In this document: positions 27,805-36,039 of the stretch, in pieces
Numbering within the stretch: position 1 is the stretch's first letter
Layout: every line of letters begins with the position of its first letter
NCBI RefSeq assembly: GCF_002001125.1
Contig: NZ_MUNV01000009.1
Coordinates: 62,001-126,000, forward strand
DNA from: Rhodanobacter sp. B04
GTDB taxonomy: Bacteria; Pseudomonadota; Gammaproteobacteria; Xanthomonadales; Rhodanobacteraceae
DNA length: 64,000 bases
Direction of reading: 5' to 3'
Notes under the pieces: generated by a model
The model's input: the letters and a program-made list of their open reading frames with translations, nothing else
Told to the model about the DNA's origin: nothing
The model's database searches: none
Translations under genes and position numbers: made by a program

Positions 27805-28116
27805 GACGACATTCTCGCATTCGCGGGAAAACCATGACAGCACGCCGGAGTGGCGAATGACGGGCAGTGCGAGGGCCGTCGGCGGTTCAGTAACGAGTAT
27901 GGGCCTGCCCCTCGGGAACAGATCGTGACGGGTATTCAGCCATGGCCTGCGACGCCGTCCGCGTAGCCCCGATGTCAGGGCTCCCGGACCCTTTCCACCC
28001 CAGCAGGTGCTGCCCTGCAGAAACTTCGTGCAGTCGATGTGGTCCCTCAGTCTCGGGCATCCGCGCCTTGACCTGGTCGAGGTGGATGCACCCATCCACT
28101 CGGCCTGGGGGTTCCA
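27805..28116. other. Gap between tsaB and lepB without a recognisable gene
   Basis: This 312-bp divergent region must hold the promoters of tsaB and the signal peptidase gene. A TTGACC at about 28069 could be a -35 for lepB, but no good -10 was found at the right distance. No RNA gene or conserved reading frame was recognised. Confidence 0.4.
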
Positions 28117-28791
28117 ATGCGCACGCTGGCGAAGTTTCTGACCCGCAACAAGGGTTTCCTCACCTTCATGCTGTGCATGATCATGTTCCGCAGCGCGGTG
28201 GCCGACTGGAACGTGGTGCCGACCGGCTCGATGCAGCCCACCATCAAGATCGGCGACCGCATCTTCGTCGACAAGGCGGCCTACGACATCCGCCTGCCGC
28301 TGACCCATATCTCGCTGCTGCATCTGGCCGACCCGCGGCGTGGCGATATCGTGGTGCTGGATTCGCACGCCGCCAACGAGCGGCTGGTGAAGCGGGTGAT
28401 CGGCCTGCCTGGCGACGAGGTGGCGATGCGCGGCAACGTGCTCTACATCAACGGCCACGCAGCCAGTTACGTCACCAGCAGCTACGACGGCATCCATGAC
28501 GATCTGCAAAACCCGGCGCATTACGAAATCGAGCACTACGGCGACATGCGCCATGCGATACGGTTGTCGGCGAACTGGCCAAGCCCGGCCAGCAACTTCG
28601 GACCGGTGAAGGTCCCTGCGGGCCAGTACCTGCTGCTCGGCGACGATCGCGACAACAGCATGGACTCGCGCTATCTCGGCTTCTTCCCGCGCGGCGAGAT
28701 CGTCGGTCGTTCGCGCTACGTGGCCGCCTCGCTGGACCCGCAGCATCACTATCTTCCGCGCGGGGATCGCTTTGGCGCAGCCCTGGACTGA
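28117..28791 (+). CDS. lepB: Signal peptidase I (LepB), single-membrane-span form
   Basis: A 224-residue type I signal peptidase that removes signal peptides of exported proteins. The Ser/Lys dyad is S38 (PTGSMQPT) and K92 (ERLVKRVIGLPGD); the box E motif LLGDDRDNSMDSRYLGF is intact. It has only one N-terminal membrane segment (about residues 13-29), whereas E. coli LepB (324 residues) has two, so this is probably an additional, shorter paralogue; the usual lepA-lepB-rnc context is absent. Confidence 0.92.
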   Translation: MRTLAKFLTRNKGFLTFMLCMIMFRSAVADWNVVPTGSMQPTIKIGDRIFVDKAAYDIRLPLTHISLLHLADPRRGDIVVLDSHAANERLVKRVIGLPGDEVAMRGNVLYINGHAASYVTSSYDGIHDDLQNPAHYEIEHYGDMRHAIRLSANWPSPASNFGPVKVPAGQYLLLGDDRDNSMDSRYLGFFPRGEIVGRSRYVAASLDPQHHYLPRGDRFGAALD

Positions 28792-28795
28792 CCGC

Positions 28796-29200
28796 TCAGG
28801 CACCCACCACTTCGGTGCCCTGGTGGAACACGATCTTCCAGCCGCCGGATACCTGCCGCCAGATGGTCGAGCGCCGGGTCAGCCGCGAACCCTGTCGCAA
28901 CGTGTAGGTGAGCAGGTATAGATCCGTGGCGAGCTGGCGGCAGTGAAACCCGGAGGTCTCCCATACGTCCGGCTCGGGCGAGTCGCGCCGCGCATCGAGC
29001 ACGTCGAGGACGTAACTCCGGCTATAGCGCCGACCGGAGGCACCCACCTCCCAGAAGTCCACCTCGGTCATGCGCTCGAAGTCGGCGCGGGTGCTGCCGA
29101 CTTCGGGGCGATGGAAGATCGGTTCGCGTCGACGAAGTTCCTCCTGCACGCCGAGAAGTTCAGGCGCGGTGGACAGATCGGGTTCCGTCTCGGCCGTCAC
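28796..29200 (-). CDS. NTF2-like / DUF4440 family protein
   Basis: A 134-residue protein with an NTF2-like cone fold pattern: ELLGVQEELRRREPIFHRPE, ADFERMTEVDFWEVGASGRRYSR and a C-terminal TIWRQVSGGWKIVFHQGTEV strand pair typical of DUF4440 proteins. No signal peptide is seen. Function is unknown; such domains act as small enzymes or ligand binders. It converges on lepB with a 4-nt gap and precedes no obvious partner. Confidence 0.75.
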   Translation of the reverse strand: MTAETEPDLSTAPELLGVQEELRRREPIFHRPEVGSTRADFERMTEVDFWEVGASGRRYSRSYVLDVLDARRDSPEPDVWETSGFHCRQLATDLYLLTYTLRQGSRLTRRSTIWRQVSGGWKIVFHQGTEVVGA

Positions 29201-29243
29201 CTATCGGACTCCCGCGCCCGCAGTGAAACGCAGGCACACGCGT

Positions 29244-29612
29244 TTACGCCGGCGGCTGCCACAACTCGACGCGCGTGCCTTCCGGATCCATGATCCAGCC
29301 GAAGCGGCCCAGTTCACTGGTATCCGTGCGCTCGTCCACCGTGACTCCCGCGGCGCGCAACTGCGCGAGCAGCGCATCAAGGTCGTCCACGCGAAAATTC
29401 ACCATGTACGGCTGGGTACTCGGCGCGAAGTAACCGGTGTCGGCGGCGAACGGCGCCCACAACGTGGAGCCGGGACGTGTCGCATCTTCGTCGAAGCGCA
29501 CGCCGCCCCAGTCTTCCAGAGGCAGGCCCAGATGCCTCGCATACCAGGCGCTGAGTGCCGCCGGGTCGCGTGCCTTGAAGAAGATCCCACCGATTCCGAT
29601 TGCTTTCGCCAT
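29244..29612 (-). CDS. VOC superfamily (glyoxalase/bleomycin-resistance-like) protein
   Basis: A 122-residue vicinal-oxygen-chelate protein with two beta-alpha-beta-beta-beta modules: GIGGIFFKARDPAALSAWYA and MVNFRVDDLDALLAQLRAAG, ending in GRFGWIMDPEGTRVELWQPP. The distal Glu in VELWQ and an early position in the first strand would form the metal site. The reaction is unknown. It lies 12 nt after the helicase gene in the direction of transcription, so it may be coexpressed with it. Confidence 0.85.
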   Translation of the reverse strand: MAKAIGIGGIFFKARDPAALSAWYARHLGLPLEDWGGVRFDEDATRPGSTLWAPFAADTGYFAPSTQPYMVNFRVDDLDALLAQLRAAGVTVDERTDTSELGRFGWIMDPEGTRVELWQPPA

Positions 29613-29623
29613 CTCCTGTCTCC

Positions 29624-31582
29624 TCAGCCCGTGGCTGTTGCCGCGGCATTCGCATCGTCAAAGAATGTCTGCACATCCGCCAGTTCGCGCGTGCGTGGCA
29701 CCGGTGGCAGGCTGGCCAGGAACAGTTTGCCATAACCCTTGGTGGTCAGCCGTGGGTCGCACAGCACCAGCACGCCGCGGTCGTGCACGTCGCGGATCAA
29801 CCGGCCGGCGCCCTGCTTCAATGCGATCACCGCGCTGGGCACCTGCCAGCCCATGAACGGGTTGATGCCGGCTTGCTCCAGCGCCTCCAGCCGCGCCATC
29901 AGCACCGGATCGTCCGGCGCGGCGAATGGCAGCTTGTCGATCACCACCACGCTGAGCGCCTCGCCGACGACGTCGACGCCTTCCCAGAAGCTCGCCGCAC
30001 CGAGCAGCACGCCGTGGCCGCTGGCACGGAATTCCTCGAGCAGACGTGGTCGCGGCGCGTTGCCCTGCACGAACAGCGGCCATGGCACCTTGTCCTGCAG
30101 CAGCTCGGCCGCGCGACGCAACGCACGGTGCGAGGTGAACAGCAGGAAGGCGCGACCGTTCGAGGCATGCAATACCGGCAGTACCGTCTCGACCACCTGC
30201 TCGGTGTAATCGCGGGCGTTCGGATCGGGCAGGCCGGATGGCAGATAGCACAGCGCCTGCCGCGCATAGTCGAACGGGCTTTCCAGGCTCAAGGTCTGTG
30301 GATCATCCAGCCCGAGCTGGCGCGCGAAGTGGTCGAAGTTGCCCGCCACCGACAGCGTGGCCGAGGTGTGGATCCACGCCGCATGAGTGCGCTCGCGCAA
30401 GCCGCGCATCGGCACCGCCAGATCCAGCGGCGTGGCGTACAGCGCGAAGCCGCGCGGAAAGGTTTCGTACCAGCGTACGTCGCGATCGCCGTGTGATTCG
30501 ACGATGCGGTCCAGCCGTCCGGTGAACAACTCGGCGCGTTCGTGCAGGTTGGCGAAGCCGCGCGAGCGCTCGGCCTGCGAGGCGAGCAGTTCGGCCAGTG
30601 TGGCGAGCAGTTCGCGCAGATCGTGCAGCCCTTCGCGCACGCCGACGCGATCCTCAAGTTGCTGGAGCGCACCGCGCGACGGCAGCGCCTCCATCGCCAA
30701 CCGCAACTTGCGCAATGCCTCCTGCAGCGCTTCGACCGGCTCCAGCAGCAGGCCGATCGCGCCGGTGATGCCGTTGCACTCGGTCAGCGCATCCTGCGCC
30801 AACTCGGCCAGCTGTCGCGCGCTGATGCTTTGCGAGAAGAACTGGCCGGCCAGTTCGGGAATCTGGTGCGCCTCGTCCAGGATGAAGGCTGCCGCGCCCG
30901 GCAGGATCTCGCCGAAGCCATCCTGCTTCAGCGCCAGATCGGCAAACAACAGATGGTGGTTGACCACCACCACGTCGGCCTCCATCGCCTCGCGGCGCGC
31001 CTTCACCACATGGCAGTCGTCGAAAAACGGACACTCCACGCCGAGGCAGTTTTCCGGCGTGGAGGTGACGCGTGGCCACAGCGGTGATTCCTCGGGTACC
31101 TCGGCCAGTTCCATGCGGTCACCGCGGTGCGTGCGCGCCGACCAAGCGCGGATCGTCGCCAGCTGCGCCGCGTGCGTGCGCTCGTAGGTGGCGCCCTCGC
31201 GCACGGTCTGGTCGAGCCGGTACAGGCACAGGTAATTCGCGCGCCCTTTCAGCAATGCCGTCTTCAGCCGCGCACCCAGCACCGAACGCACCTTGGGCAG
31301 GTCGCGGAAATACAGCTGATCCTGCAACGTCTTGGTGCCGGTGGAGATGATCACCCGCTCGCCCGACAGCAGCGCAGGCACCAGGTAGGCGAACGTCTTG
31401 CCGGTGCCGGTGCCGGCCTCGGCGATCAACGTGTCGCGTCCGGCGATCGCGTGCTGCACCGCCCGCGCCATTGCCTGCTGCGCCAGCCGCGGCGCGAAGT
31501 TCGGCAGCTCGCGTGCGAACGGGCCATCGGCACCGAGCAGGGTGCCGATGTCGTCGGACCCGGTATCATCGAGATCAGTCAT
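29624..31582 (-). CDS. ATP-dependent DNA helicase, DinG/YoaA family (XPD-like)
   Basis: A 652-residue superfamily 2 helicase. Walker A is EAGTGTGKT with K62, and the DEAH box is ILDEAHQI at 236-239. Four cysteines placed for a [4Fe-4S] cluster (C119, C179, C184, C190; NCLGVECPFFDDCH) identify the XPD-like iron-sulfur group. Size and the nearby tsaB gene favour YoaA, which works with the chi subunit of DNA polymerase III in repair of stalled forks, over DinG (716 residues in E. coli). Start ATG 31582; a perfect inverted repeat lies in the gap upstream. Confidence 0.92.
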   Translation of the reverse strand: MTDLDDTGSDDIGTLLGADGPFARELPNFAPRLAQQAMARAVQHAIAGRDTLIAEAGTGTGKTFAYLVPALLSGERVIISTGTKTLQDQLYFRDLPKVRSVLGARLKTALLKGRANYLCLYRLDQTVREGATYERTHAAQLATIRAWSARTHRGDRMELAEVPEESPLWPRVTSTPENCLGVECPFFDDCHVVKARREAMEADVVVVNHHLLFADLALKQDGFGEILPGAAAFILDEAHQIPELAGQFFSQSISARQLAELAQDALTECNGITGAIGLLLEPVEALQEALRKLRLAMEALPSRGALQQLEDRVGVREGLHDLRELLATLAELLASQAERSRGFANLHERAELFTGRLDRIVESHGDRDVRWYETFPRGFALYATPLDLAVPMRGLRERTHAAWIHTSATLSVAGNFDHFARQLGLDDPQTLSLESPFDYARQALCYLPSGLPDPNARDYTEQVVETVLPVLHASNGRAFLLFTSHRALRRAAELLQDKVPWPLFVQGNAPRPRLLEEFRASGHGVLLGAASFWEGVDVVGEALSVVVIDKLPFAAPDDPVLMARLEALEQAGINPFMGWQVPSAVIALKQGAGRLIRDVHDRGVLVLCDPRLTTKGYGKLFLASLPPVPRTRELADVQTFFDDANAAATATG

Positions 31583-31620
31583 TCCTCAAGTATGGCCGAG
31601 TGGACTGTCGCGGCAAACCA

Positions 31621-31644
31621 GGCCGCACACTGGTGTGTGCGGCC
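31621..31644. promoter_or_regulatory. Perfect 10-bp inverted repeat in the helicase / MAPEG gap
   Basis: GGCCGCACAC (31621-31630) and GTGTGCGGCC (31635-31644) enclose TGGT, 43 nt before the MAPEG start and 38 nt before the helicase start. As the 105-bp gap holds both promoters or leaders, this is either a regulator site or an RNA stem. It has no T-tail. Confidence 0.45.
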
Positions 31645-31687
31645 GCGAAGGTTCACCATGCCGACACCATCACGGGGGGAGCGCACC

Positions 31688-32077
31688 ATGACGACCGAAC
31701 TGAGCATGCTGGTGTGGAGTGCCGTGCTGGGGCTGGTGCAGATCGCGCTTGCCGCGACCTGTTCGGTCAGTCAGCGCGGACTGGGTTGGGCCGCAGGCGC
31801 ACGCGACGCCGTCGCGCCAGCGCTGACCGGCGTGGCCGCCCGACTGGATCGTGCCCGCGCCAATTTCCTGGAGACCTTCCCGTTCTTCATCGCTATCGTG
31901 CTGACCGGCCATCTGCTGCAGCGTCACAGCGGCATGACTGTGTTGGGCGCCCAACTTTACTTCTGGGCCAGGCTGGCTTACGTGCCGGTTTATGCGGCAG
32001 GCATACCCTACTTGCGGACTCTGATCTGGCTGGCAAGCATCGTCGGCATCGCGCTGCTGCTGATCGCCCTGTTCTGA
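31688..32077 (+). CDS. MAPEG family membrane protein
   Basis: A 129-residue protein with four hydrophobic helices, of the MAPEG family (membrane-associated proteins in eicosanoid and glutathione metabolism). The conserved pattern RLDRARANFLETFPFFIAIVL-like segment (RARANFLETFPFFIAI), then FWARLAYVPVYAAGIPYLRT, is typical of bacterial members. Start ATG 31688 has GGGGAG upstream. The specific reaction is unknown, and small bacterial MAPEG proteins are mostly uncharacterised. Confidence 0.88.
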   Translation: MTTELSMLVWSAVLGLVQIALAATCSVSQRGLGWAAGARDAVAPALTGVAARLDRARANFLETFPFFIAIVLTGHLLQRHSGMTVLGAQLYFWARLAYVPVYAAGIPYLRTLIWLASIVGIALLLIALF

Positions 32078-32095
32078 AACAAAATCGCAAGCGTG

Positions 32096-32110
32096 AAGGC
32101 TAGCAGCCTT
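32096..32110 (+). terminator. Short hairpin after the MAPEG gene
   Basis: AAGGCT / AGCCTT with an AGC loop starts 19 bases after the MAPEG stop and precedes the amidase gene. No T-run follows, so it is a weak terminator candidate at best. Confidence 0.3.
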
Positions 32111-32205
32111 GCGTCGCGCATGGCTGTTTGTGCGATGAAGTTTCTACTGAAGTCGGTGCGTTGAAGGAACAAGCGCCTCATCAGCTTCTATCAAGGAGGA
32201 TAGAA

Positions 32206-32598
32206 ATGCCCTATCTGCTGAACGTCGAAGAAAACTCCGTCTATGGGAAAAAGAAATTCGTCAACGCGAAAGACCACACTGAGTGCGTCGAATTCATACG
32301 TCAGGCTACGAGCGCACCTGAAACTTCAAAGTGGACTCGAGGGCGGCTGGTCAAGTCCTTCAAATCCGGCGAGTTGAAGAGAGGTACCGCCATTGCCACA
32401 TTCGACGACAACGGGAAATATCCCACTGATGCCTTGGGCAAGCATGCAGCCATTTACCTCAGTCATGACAATCGAGGCATCGTTGTATTGGACCAATGGA
32501 ACAGCCAGGAAGAAGTTCTGGAGAGAACAATCAGCTTTCATAAGCCGCCAGGTACGAAACGCAGCAATAGCGGCGATACGTTCTACGTGATCGAATAA
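32206..32598 (+). CDS. BPSL0067-family papain/NlpC-like protein, putative peptidoglycan amidase toxin
   Basis: A 130-residue protein with no signal peptide. It fits the BPSL0067 family as I recall it: a minimal NlpC/P60-like fold with a Cys near the N-terminus (C27 in HTECVEFIRQ), the strand RGTAIATFDDNGKYP, a His (H80 in GKHAAIYLSH) and an Asp (D96 in VVLDQW), giving a C-H-D catalytic set. Such small leaderless amidases in gammaproteobacteria are often type VI secretion effectors that cut peptidoglycan cross-links. A very good ribosome site (AAGGAGG) precedes ATG 32206. The gene is AT-rich (26 G+C in the 60 bases 32221-32280) and shares one base with the next gene, a secreted protein likely to be its immunity factor. 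The T6SS link is inference. Confidence 0.75.
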   Translation: MPYLLNVEENSVYGKKKFVNAKDHTECVEFIRQATSAPETSKWTRGRLVKSFKSGELKRGTAIATFDDNGKYPTDALGKHAAIYLSHDNRGIVVLDQWNSQEEVLERTISFHKPPGTKRSNSGDTFYVIE

Positions 32599-33029
32599 TG
32601 AAGACAAAACGTATGAAAACTTGCCTATGGTTGATGTTGCTAATGCCGTCACTCGGCTGGGCTGCTTCGCATCCGGTGGACTGCCCTACAACACTCGATG
32701 TGCAGAATTCGGCAAATCCGCCGGCTGGCTGGCAGATTGCCGATTCATCAAAAAACCATGTACTCGACCGGATCGGGTTCTATGCCGGACCGCCCTCGGA
32801 ACAGGTTTCGCTGGTTCCGGATGACAGCCAAACTGCGCAAGGAGTATCCCGGGACAACTGGACATTTCCACCGAGTCGCAAAGAAACCATCTGGGCTGCG
32901 TGCATTTATACGGGCACTTCGCTTTTCATCGCCAGACCCGTGCAGCAAGGTACGCACCGTTGCGAAGTCCGGTACCGGACATTACGCAACGGTTCAAGGT
33001 TGAGTGTCCTCGATGCTCACTGCCAGTAG
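32598..33029 (+). CDS. STY0301-family secreted protein, putative immunity protein
   Basis: A 143-residue protein with a signal peptide (about residues 1-23, SLGWAA) and four cysteines in the mature part (C29, C102, C122, C142), enough for two disulfides. The layout VDCPTTLDV, then LDRIGFYAGPPSEQVSLVPD, IWAACIYTGTSLFIAR and CEVRY matches the STY0301 family in my recollection. Its ATG overlaps the amidase stop (TAATG). A periplasmic protein coupled to a leaderless amidase is the usual toxin-immunity arrangement, because the target is in the periplasm. An ATG five codons in is an alternative start. Direct inhibition is inference. Confidence 0.7.
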   Translation: MKTKRMKTCLWLMLLMPSLGWAASHPVDCPTTLDVQNSANPPAGWQIADSSKNHVLDRIGFYAGPPSEQVSLVPDDSQTAQGVSRDNWTFPPSRKETIWAACIYTGTSLFIARPVQQGTHRCEVRYRTLRNGSRLSVLDAHCQ

Positions 33030-33049
33030 CGGCAGGATGTCACGCTGAC

Positions 33050-33583
33050 TCAATACCGCGGAACACCACCCTTATGGCACTGCTTCACCCATTTGCGCGC
33101 CGTTTCGGCGCCGGCTTCGTCACCAGCTTGCAGGCGCATCTCCACGATGGTTTGCCAGTTGCGTGCGCACAGCGGCCCCAGCTTGGGACCGAGTGACCAC
33201 GACTGGTGGGCGAGCCGTTCAGCGGTGGCGTAGTCCTTCAGGCGTATCGCCATTTCGGCGCGCTCCTGCAGCAGGTCGGGCGACTCCGGGCTCAGCTTGA
33301 GTGCCCGATCGAGCCTGGTTGCCGCGTCGGCATAGCGACCGGCCTGCTCGTCGCTCCGGGCCTGATCCTGCAACAGGGTGACGCCGGGATCGCGCAGCGG
33401 GTTGACATCGATGACGGATTTTTCGCGATCGCCGGCGGCATGGATCGCGCCGATCATGTCGTGATCCGGCACCACGGCCGGCGTAGCCGGCGCCGGCGCC
33501 CGCTCGAACAAACTGCAGCCGGCAAGCAGGCTGACGACAAGCAGCATGGAAGTGGCGGACAAACGCTTGAACGGATGCAGCAT
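33050..33583 (-). CDS. TPR lipoprotein, LpoP-like PBP1b activator candidate
   Basis: A 177-residue lipoprotein: signal sequence with lipobox LLAGC (C22), a Pro/Ala-rich linker, then a TPR-like helical region (DEQAGRYADAATRLDRALKLSPESPDLLQERAEMAIRL is the core, split as GRYADAATRLDRALKLSPES and DLLQERAEMAIRLKDY) and a C-terminal Cys pair. It starts 2 nt after the stop of the PBP1b gene. In Pseudomonas aeruginosa LpoP, a TPR lipoprotein encoded next to ponB, is an outer-membrane activator of PBP1b (published). The same domain set and gene position make an LpoP role likely here, but equivalence is inferred. Confidence 0.75.
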   Translation of the reverse strand: MLHPFKRLSATSMLLVVSLLAGCSLFERAPAPATPAVVPDHDMIGAIHAAGDREKSVIDVNPLRDPGVTLLQDQARSDEQAGRYADAATRLDRALKLSPESPDLLQERAEMAIRLKDYATAERLAHQSWSLGPKLGPLCARNWQTIVEMRLQAGDEAGAETARKWVKQCHKGGVPRY

Positions 33584-33585
33584 GG

Positions 33586-36000
33586 TCAGTTCCGGATGGG
33601 AGTATCGGTGGCGGCAGGTGCGGCGCTGCTGGCTGATGCCGGGTGATCGCCACCACCGAACAGGTTCTGCACACCCTGCCAGAAGCAGCCTTCGGTATCG
33701 GTGGAAACTGTGCCCGCAATCACCGGAACCTCAAGCGCACCTTCGCACTGCGACTCGGTGCGCTTGCCGTCGGCCGGGTTGATCCAGGCCATCTCCAGCC
33801 CGGCGGCCGGCGCGGCGGAGAGCGGCTGGGTCGGCAACTTGGCGAACAGCTCGCGCCATGCGCGCAGCGCGCCGGTGGCGCCGAACAGGCCGGTCGATTT
33901 GTTGTCGTCGCGACCCATCCAGAACACCGCCAGATGTTCGCCAGTGAAGCCGGCAAACCAGCTGTCCCGCGTGTCGTTGCTGGTACCGGTCTTGCCGGCT
34001 GCGTGCAGCCAGGCCAGTCCGGAATTGCCGATCGCACTGGCCGTGCCGCGCAACGCCACCTGCTGCATCGCCCAGGTGGTCAGATGCACGGCATCCTGGT
34101 ATTCGCCGTTGCCGCCCTGTACCTGGTAACGCTTGATGGTGAGGCCGTTGCCATCGACCACGCCGCGCACTGCCACCAGCGGCAACGCATGGCCGTCCGC
34201 AGCCAGATACTGGTACAGCTGGGTCAACTGTATCGGTGCCAGATCCAGCGCACCGATCAGCAGCGAAGGGCCCGGATTGACGTTGCTGAGGCCGAACGAT
34301 TCGAGAAACGACTTGATCCGCGGCAGGCCAACGTCCAGACCCAGACGGATGCTGGCGAGATTCCAGGACTGCGCCAGCGCATTGACCATCGGCACCTGGC
34401 CATGGCTCTGGTTGTCGTCGTTCTGCGGCGTCCAGTTGCTGCCATCGGGCTGGCGCATGCTGATCGGGCTGTCGTCGAGCTGGCTGGCCAGGTTCCAGCG
34501 CGCGGGCTGGGTCAGCGCCACCAGATAGACAAATGGTTTGATCGTCGAACCGACCGGGCGGCGTGCATCGAGCGCGCGGTTGAAGCCCTGGTCGCCTGGA
34601 ATCTTGCTGCCGACCACGGCCAGCACGCTGCCGGTCTGCGCATCGGTCACCACGCCCGCCGCCTGCAGCGCATCGGCACGCTTGCCGAGCCCCTTCATTG
34701 CACTGGCAATGGCTTGTTCGGTATAGAGCTGGGCGGCCGGATCGAGCGTGGTGAAGACCGACAGGTTGCCCTGGCTCAGGGTCTGGTCGTCGAAATCATT
34801 GATGATCTGCGTGCGCACCAACTGCATGAAGGCAGGGAAGCGGTTGTGCGGCAGCTGGCCGTTGCTGACCACATCCAGCGGCGCAGCCTGCGCCGCATTG
34901 GCCTGCGCGGCGCTGAGCAGGCCGGTGCTGACGAACTCCTGCAGCACCAGATTGCGCCGGGTCAGCGCACGCTCGGGCGCGCGGCGCGGGTCGTAATAGC
35001 TTGGCCCCTTCACCATGCCGACCAGAAGAGCGATCTCCTGCGGCCGCAGGTCCTCCAGCCGGCGTCCGAAGTAGAACTCCGACGCGGCGGCAAACCCATG
35101 CACGGCCTGGTCGCCCTGCTGGCCCAGGAACACGTCGTTGACGTACGCCTCGAGAATCCGGTCCTTGCTGTAGTGCGCCTCCAGCAGCATCGACATCAGG
35201 GCTTCGTTGATCTTGCGCGTGAAATTCTGGTCACGATTCAGGAACAGGTTGCGCACCAGCTGCTGGGTCAACGTGGAGCCGCCCTGCACGGTATGCCCTG
35301 CACGCAGGTTGGCGAAGGCGGCACGCGCGATCGCACTGAAGTCGACGCCGAGATGGTGCTTGAAATCGCGATCCTCGACCGCCTGCAAGCCGCTGAGCAG
35401 CAGCGGCGGTACGTCGGCCAGCCGCACGAAGCGACGCTCTTCCTGCTTGGCGCCGTACAACGTGGCGATGCGCGCCGGATCCAGATGGGCCAGCGCCATG
35501 TTCTTGCCGGTGCCCATGTCCTGCACCGACTGCACCACGCCGCTGCCCAGCGTGACACGGATGCGCTTGGGCAGCTCGCCGCCATCCGGACCGGCGTAAC
35601 CGCGCGAGGAAATCGTGTAGTGCGTGCCTTGCTTCACCCAGCTGCCGGCCACCTGGCCGTGGCCATCCTGGCTGTAGCCGGCGAAGGTCAGCTCCAGCTC
35701 GAGCGCCGCCGGTGTCATCGGCGTGTCGGCAGCCAGCGCCAATGGCCGCGCATAGACGCGCGTGGGCACGGCAAAGACCAGGTCATTGAAGCGATCCTGC
35801 ACGCGCTTGTTCAGCACCAGCGTGTACGGCAACACGAAGCCGAACAACAGGCCGGTGCCGATCCAGAACGGGATGCGCAACCACGGCCAGCAACGATGCG
35901 CGAACGAGCGAGTACGGGTCAGAAAGGCCAACGTGGGGGAATCCGGTAGCAAAGTGGTTCGATGATAGGGCCTGCACCCCGGCGCGCATATGAACGCCAC
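33586..36000 (-). CDS. mrcB: Penicillin-binding protein 1B (bifunctional)
   Basis: Class A PBP that polymerises glycan strands and cross-links peptides. After a short cytoplasmic part and one membrane helix (about residues 43-63) come a UB2H-like region, a GT51 domain with catalytic E209 (QAVEDRDFKHHLGVD) and GGSTLTQQLVRNLFL, and a transpeptidase domain with SxxK (GSTIKPFVY), SxN (AQSWNLAS) and KTG (GKTGTSND). The start is unsure: ATG 36000 is listed, while a TTG at 35952 gives a more typical N-terminus. A Ser/Ala/Pro tail ends the protein. The downstream TPR lipoprotein is 2 nt away. Confidence 0.95.
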   Translation of the reverse strand: MAFICAPGCRPYHRTTLLPDSPTLAFLTRTRSFAHRCWPWLRIPFWIGTGLLFGFVLPYTLVLNKRVQDRFNDLVFAVPTRVYARPLALAADTPMTPAALELELTFAGYSQDGHGQVAGSWVKQGTHYTISSRGYAGPDGGELPKRIRVTLGSGVVQSVQDMGTGKNMALAHLDPARIATLYGAKQEERRFVRLADVPPLLLSGLQAVEDRDFKHHLGVDFSAIARAAFANLRAGHTVQGGSTLTQQLVRNLFLNRDQNFTRKINEALMSMLLEAHYSKDRILEAYVNDVFLGQQGDQAVHGFAAASEFYFGRRLEDLRPQEIALLVGMVKGPSYYDPRRAPERALTRRNLVLQEFVSTGLLSAAQANAAQAAPLDVVSNGQLPHNRFPAFMQLVRTQIINDFDDQTLSQGNLSVFTTLDPAAQLYTEQAIASAMKGLGKRADALQAAGVVTDAQTGSVLAVVGSKIPGDQGFNRALDARRPVGSTIKPFVYLVALTQPARWNLASQLDDSPISMRQPDGSNWTPQNDDNQSHGQVPMVNALAQSWNLASIRLGLDVGLPRIKSFLESFGLSNVNPGPSLLIGALDLAPIQLTQLYQYLAADGHALPLVAVRGVVDGNGLTIKRYQVQGGNGEYQDAVHLTTWAMQQVALRGTASAIGNSGLAWLHAAGKTGTSNDTRDSWFAGFTGEHLAVFWMGRDDNKSTGLFGATGALRAWRELFAKLPTQPLSAAPAAGLEMAWINPADGKRTESQCEGALEVPVIAGTVSTDTEGCFWQGVQNLFGGGDHPASASSAAPAATDTPIRN

Positions 36001-36039
36001 GGCCGATTTCGGGGCAGAACAAGGGCGACGTGGCCGCGT

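Noticed and set aside
28069..28100. Promoter for lepB starting with TTGACC
   Set aside because: No acceptable -10 element at 16-18 bp.
33643..35949. 768-codon frame on the plus strand opposite PBP1b
   Set aside because: Low-complexity shadow of a gene with all catalytic motifs on the other strand.
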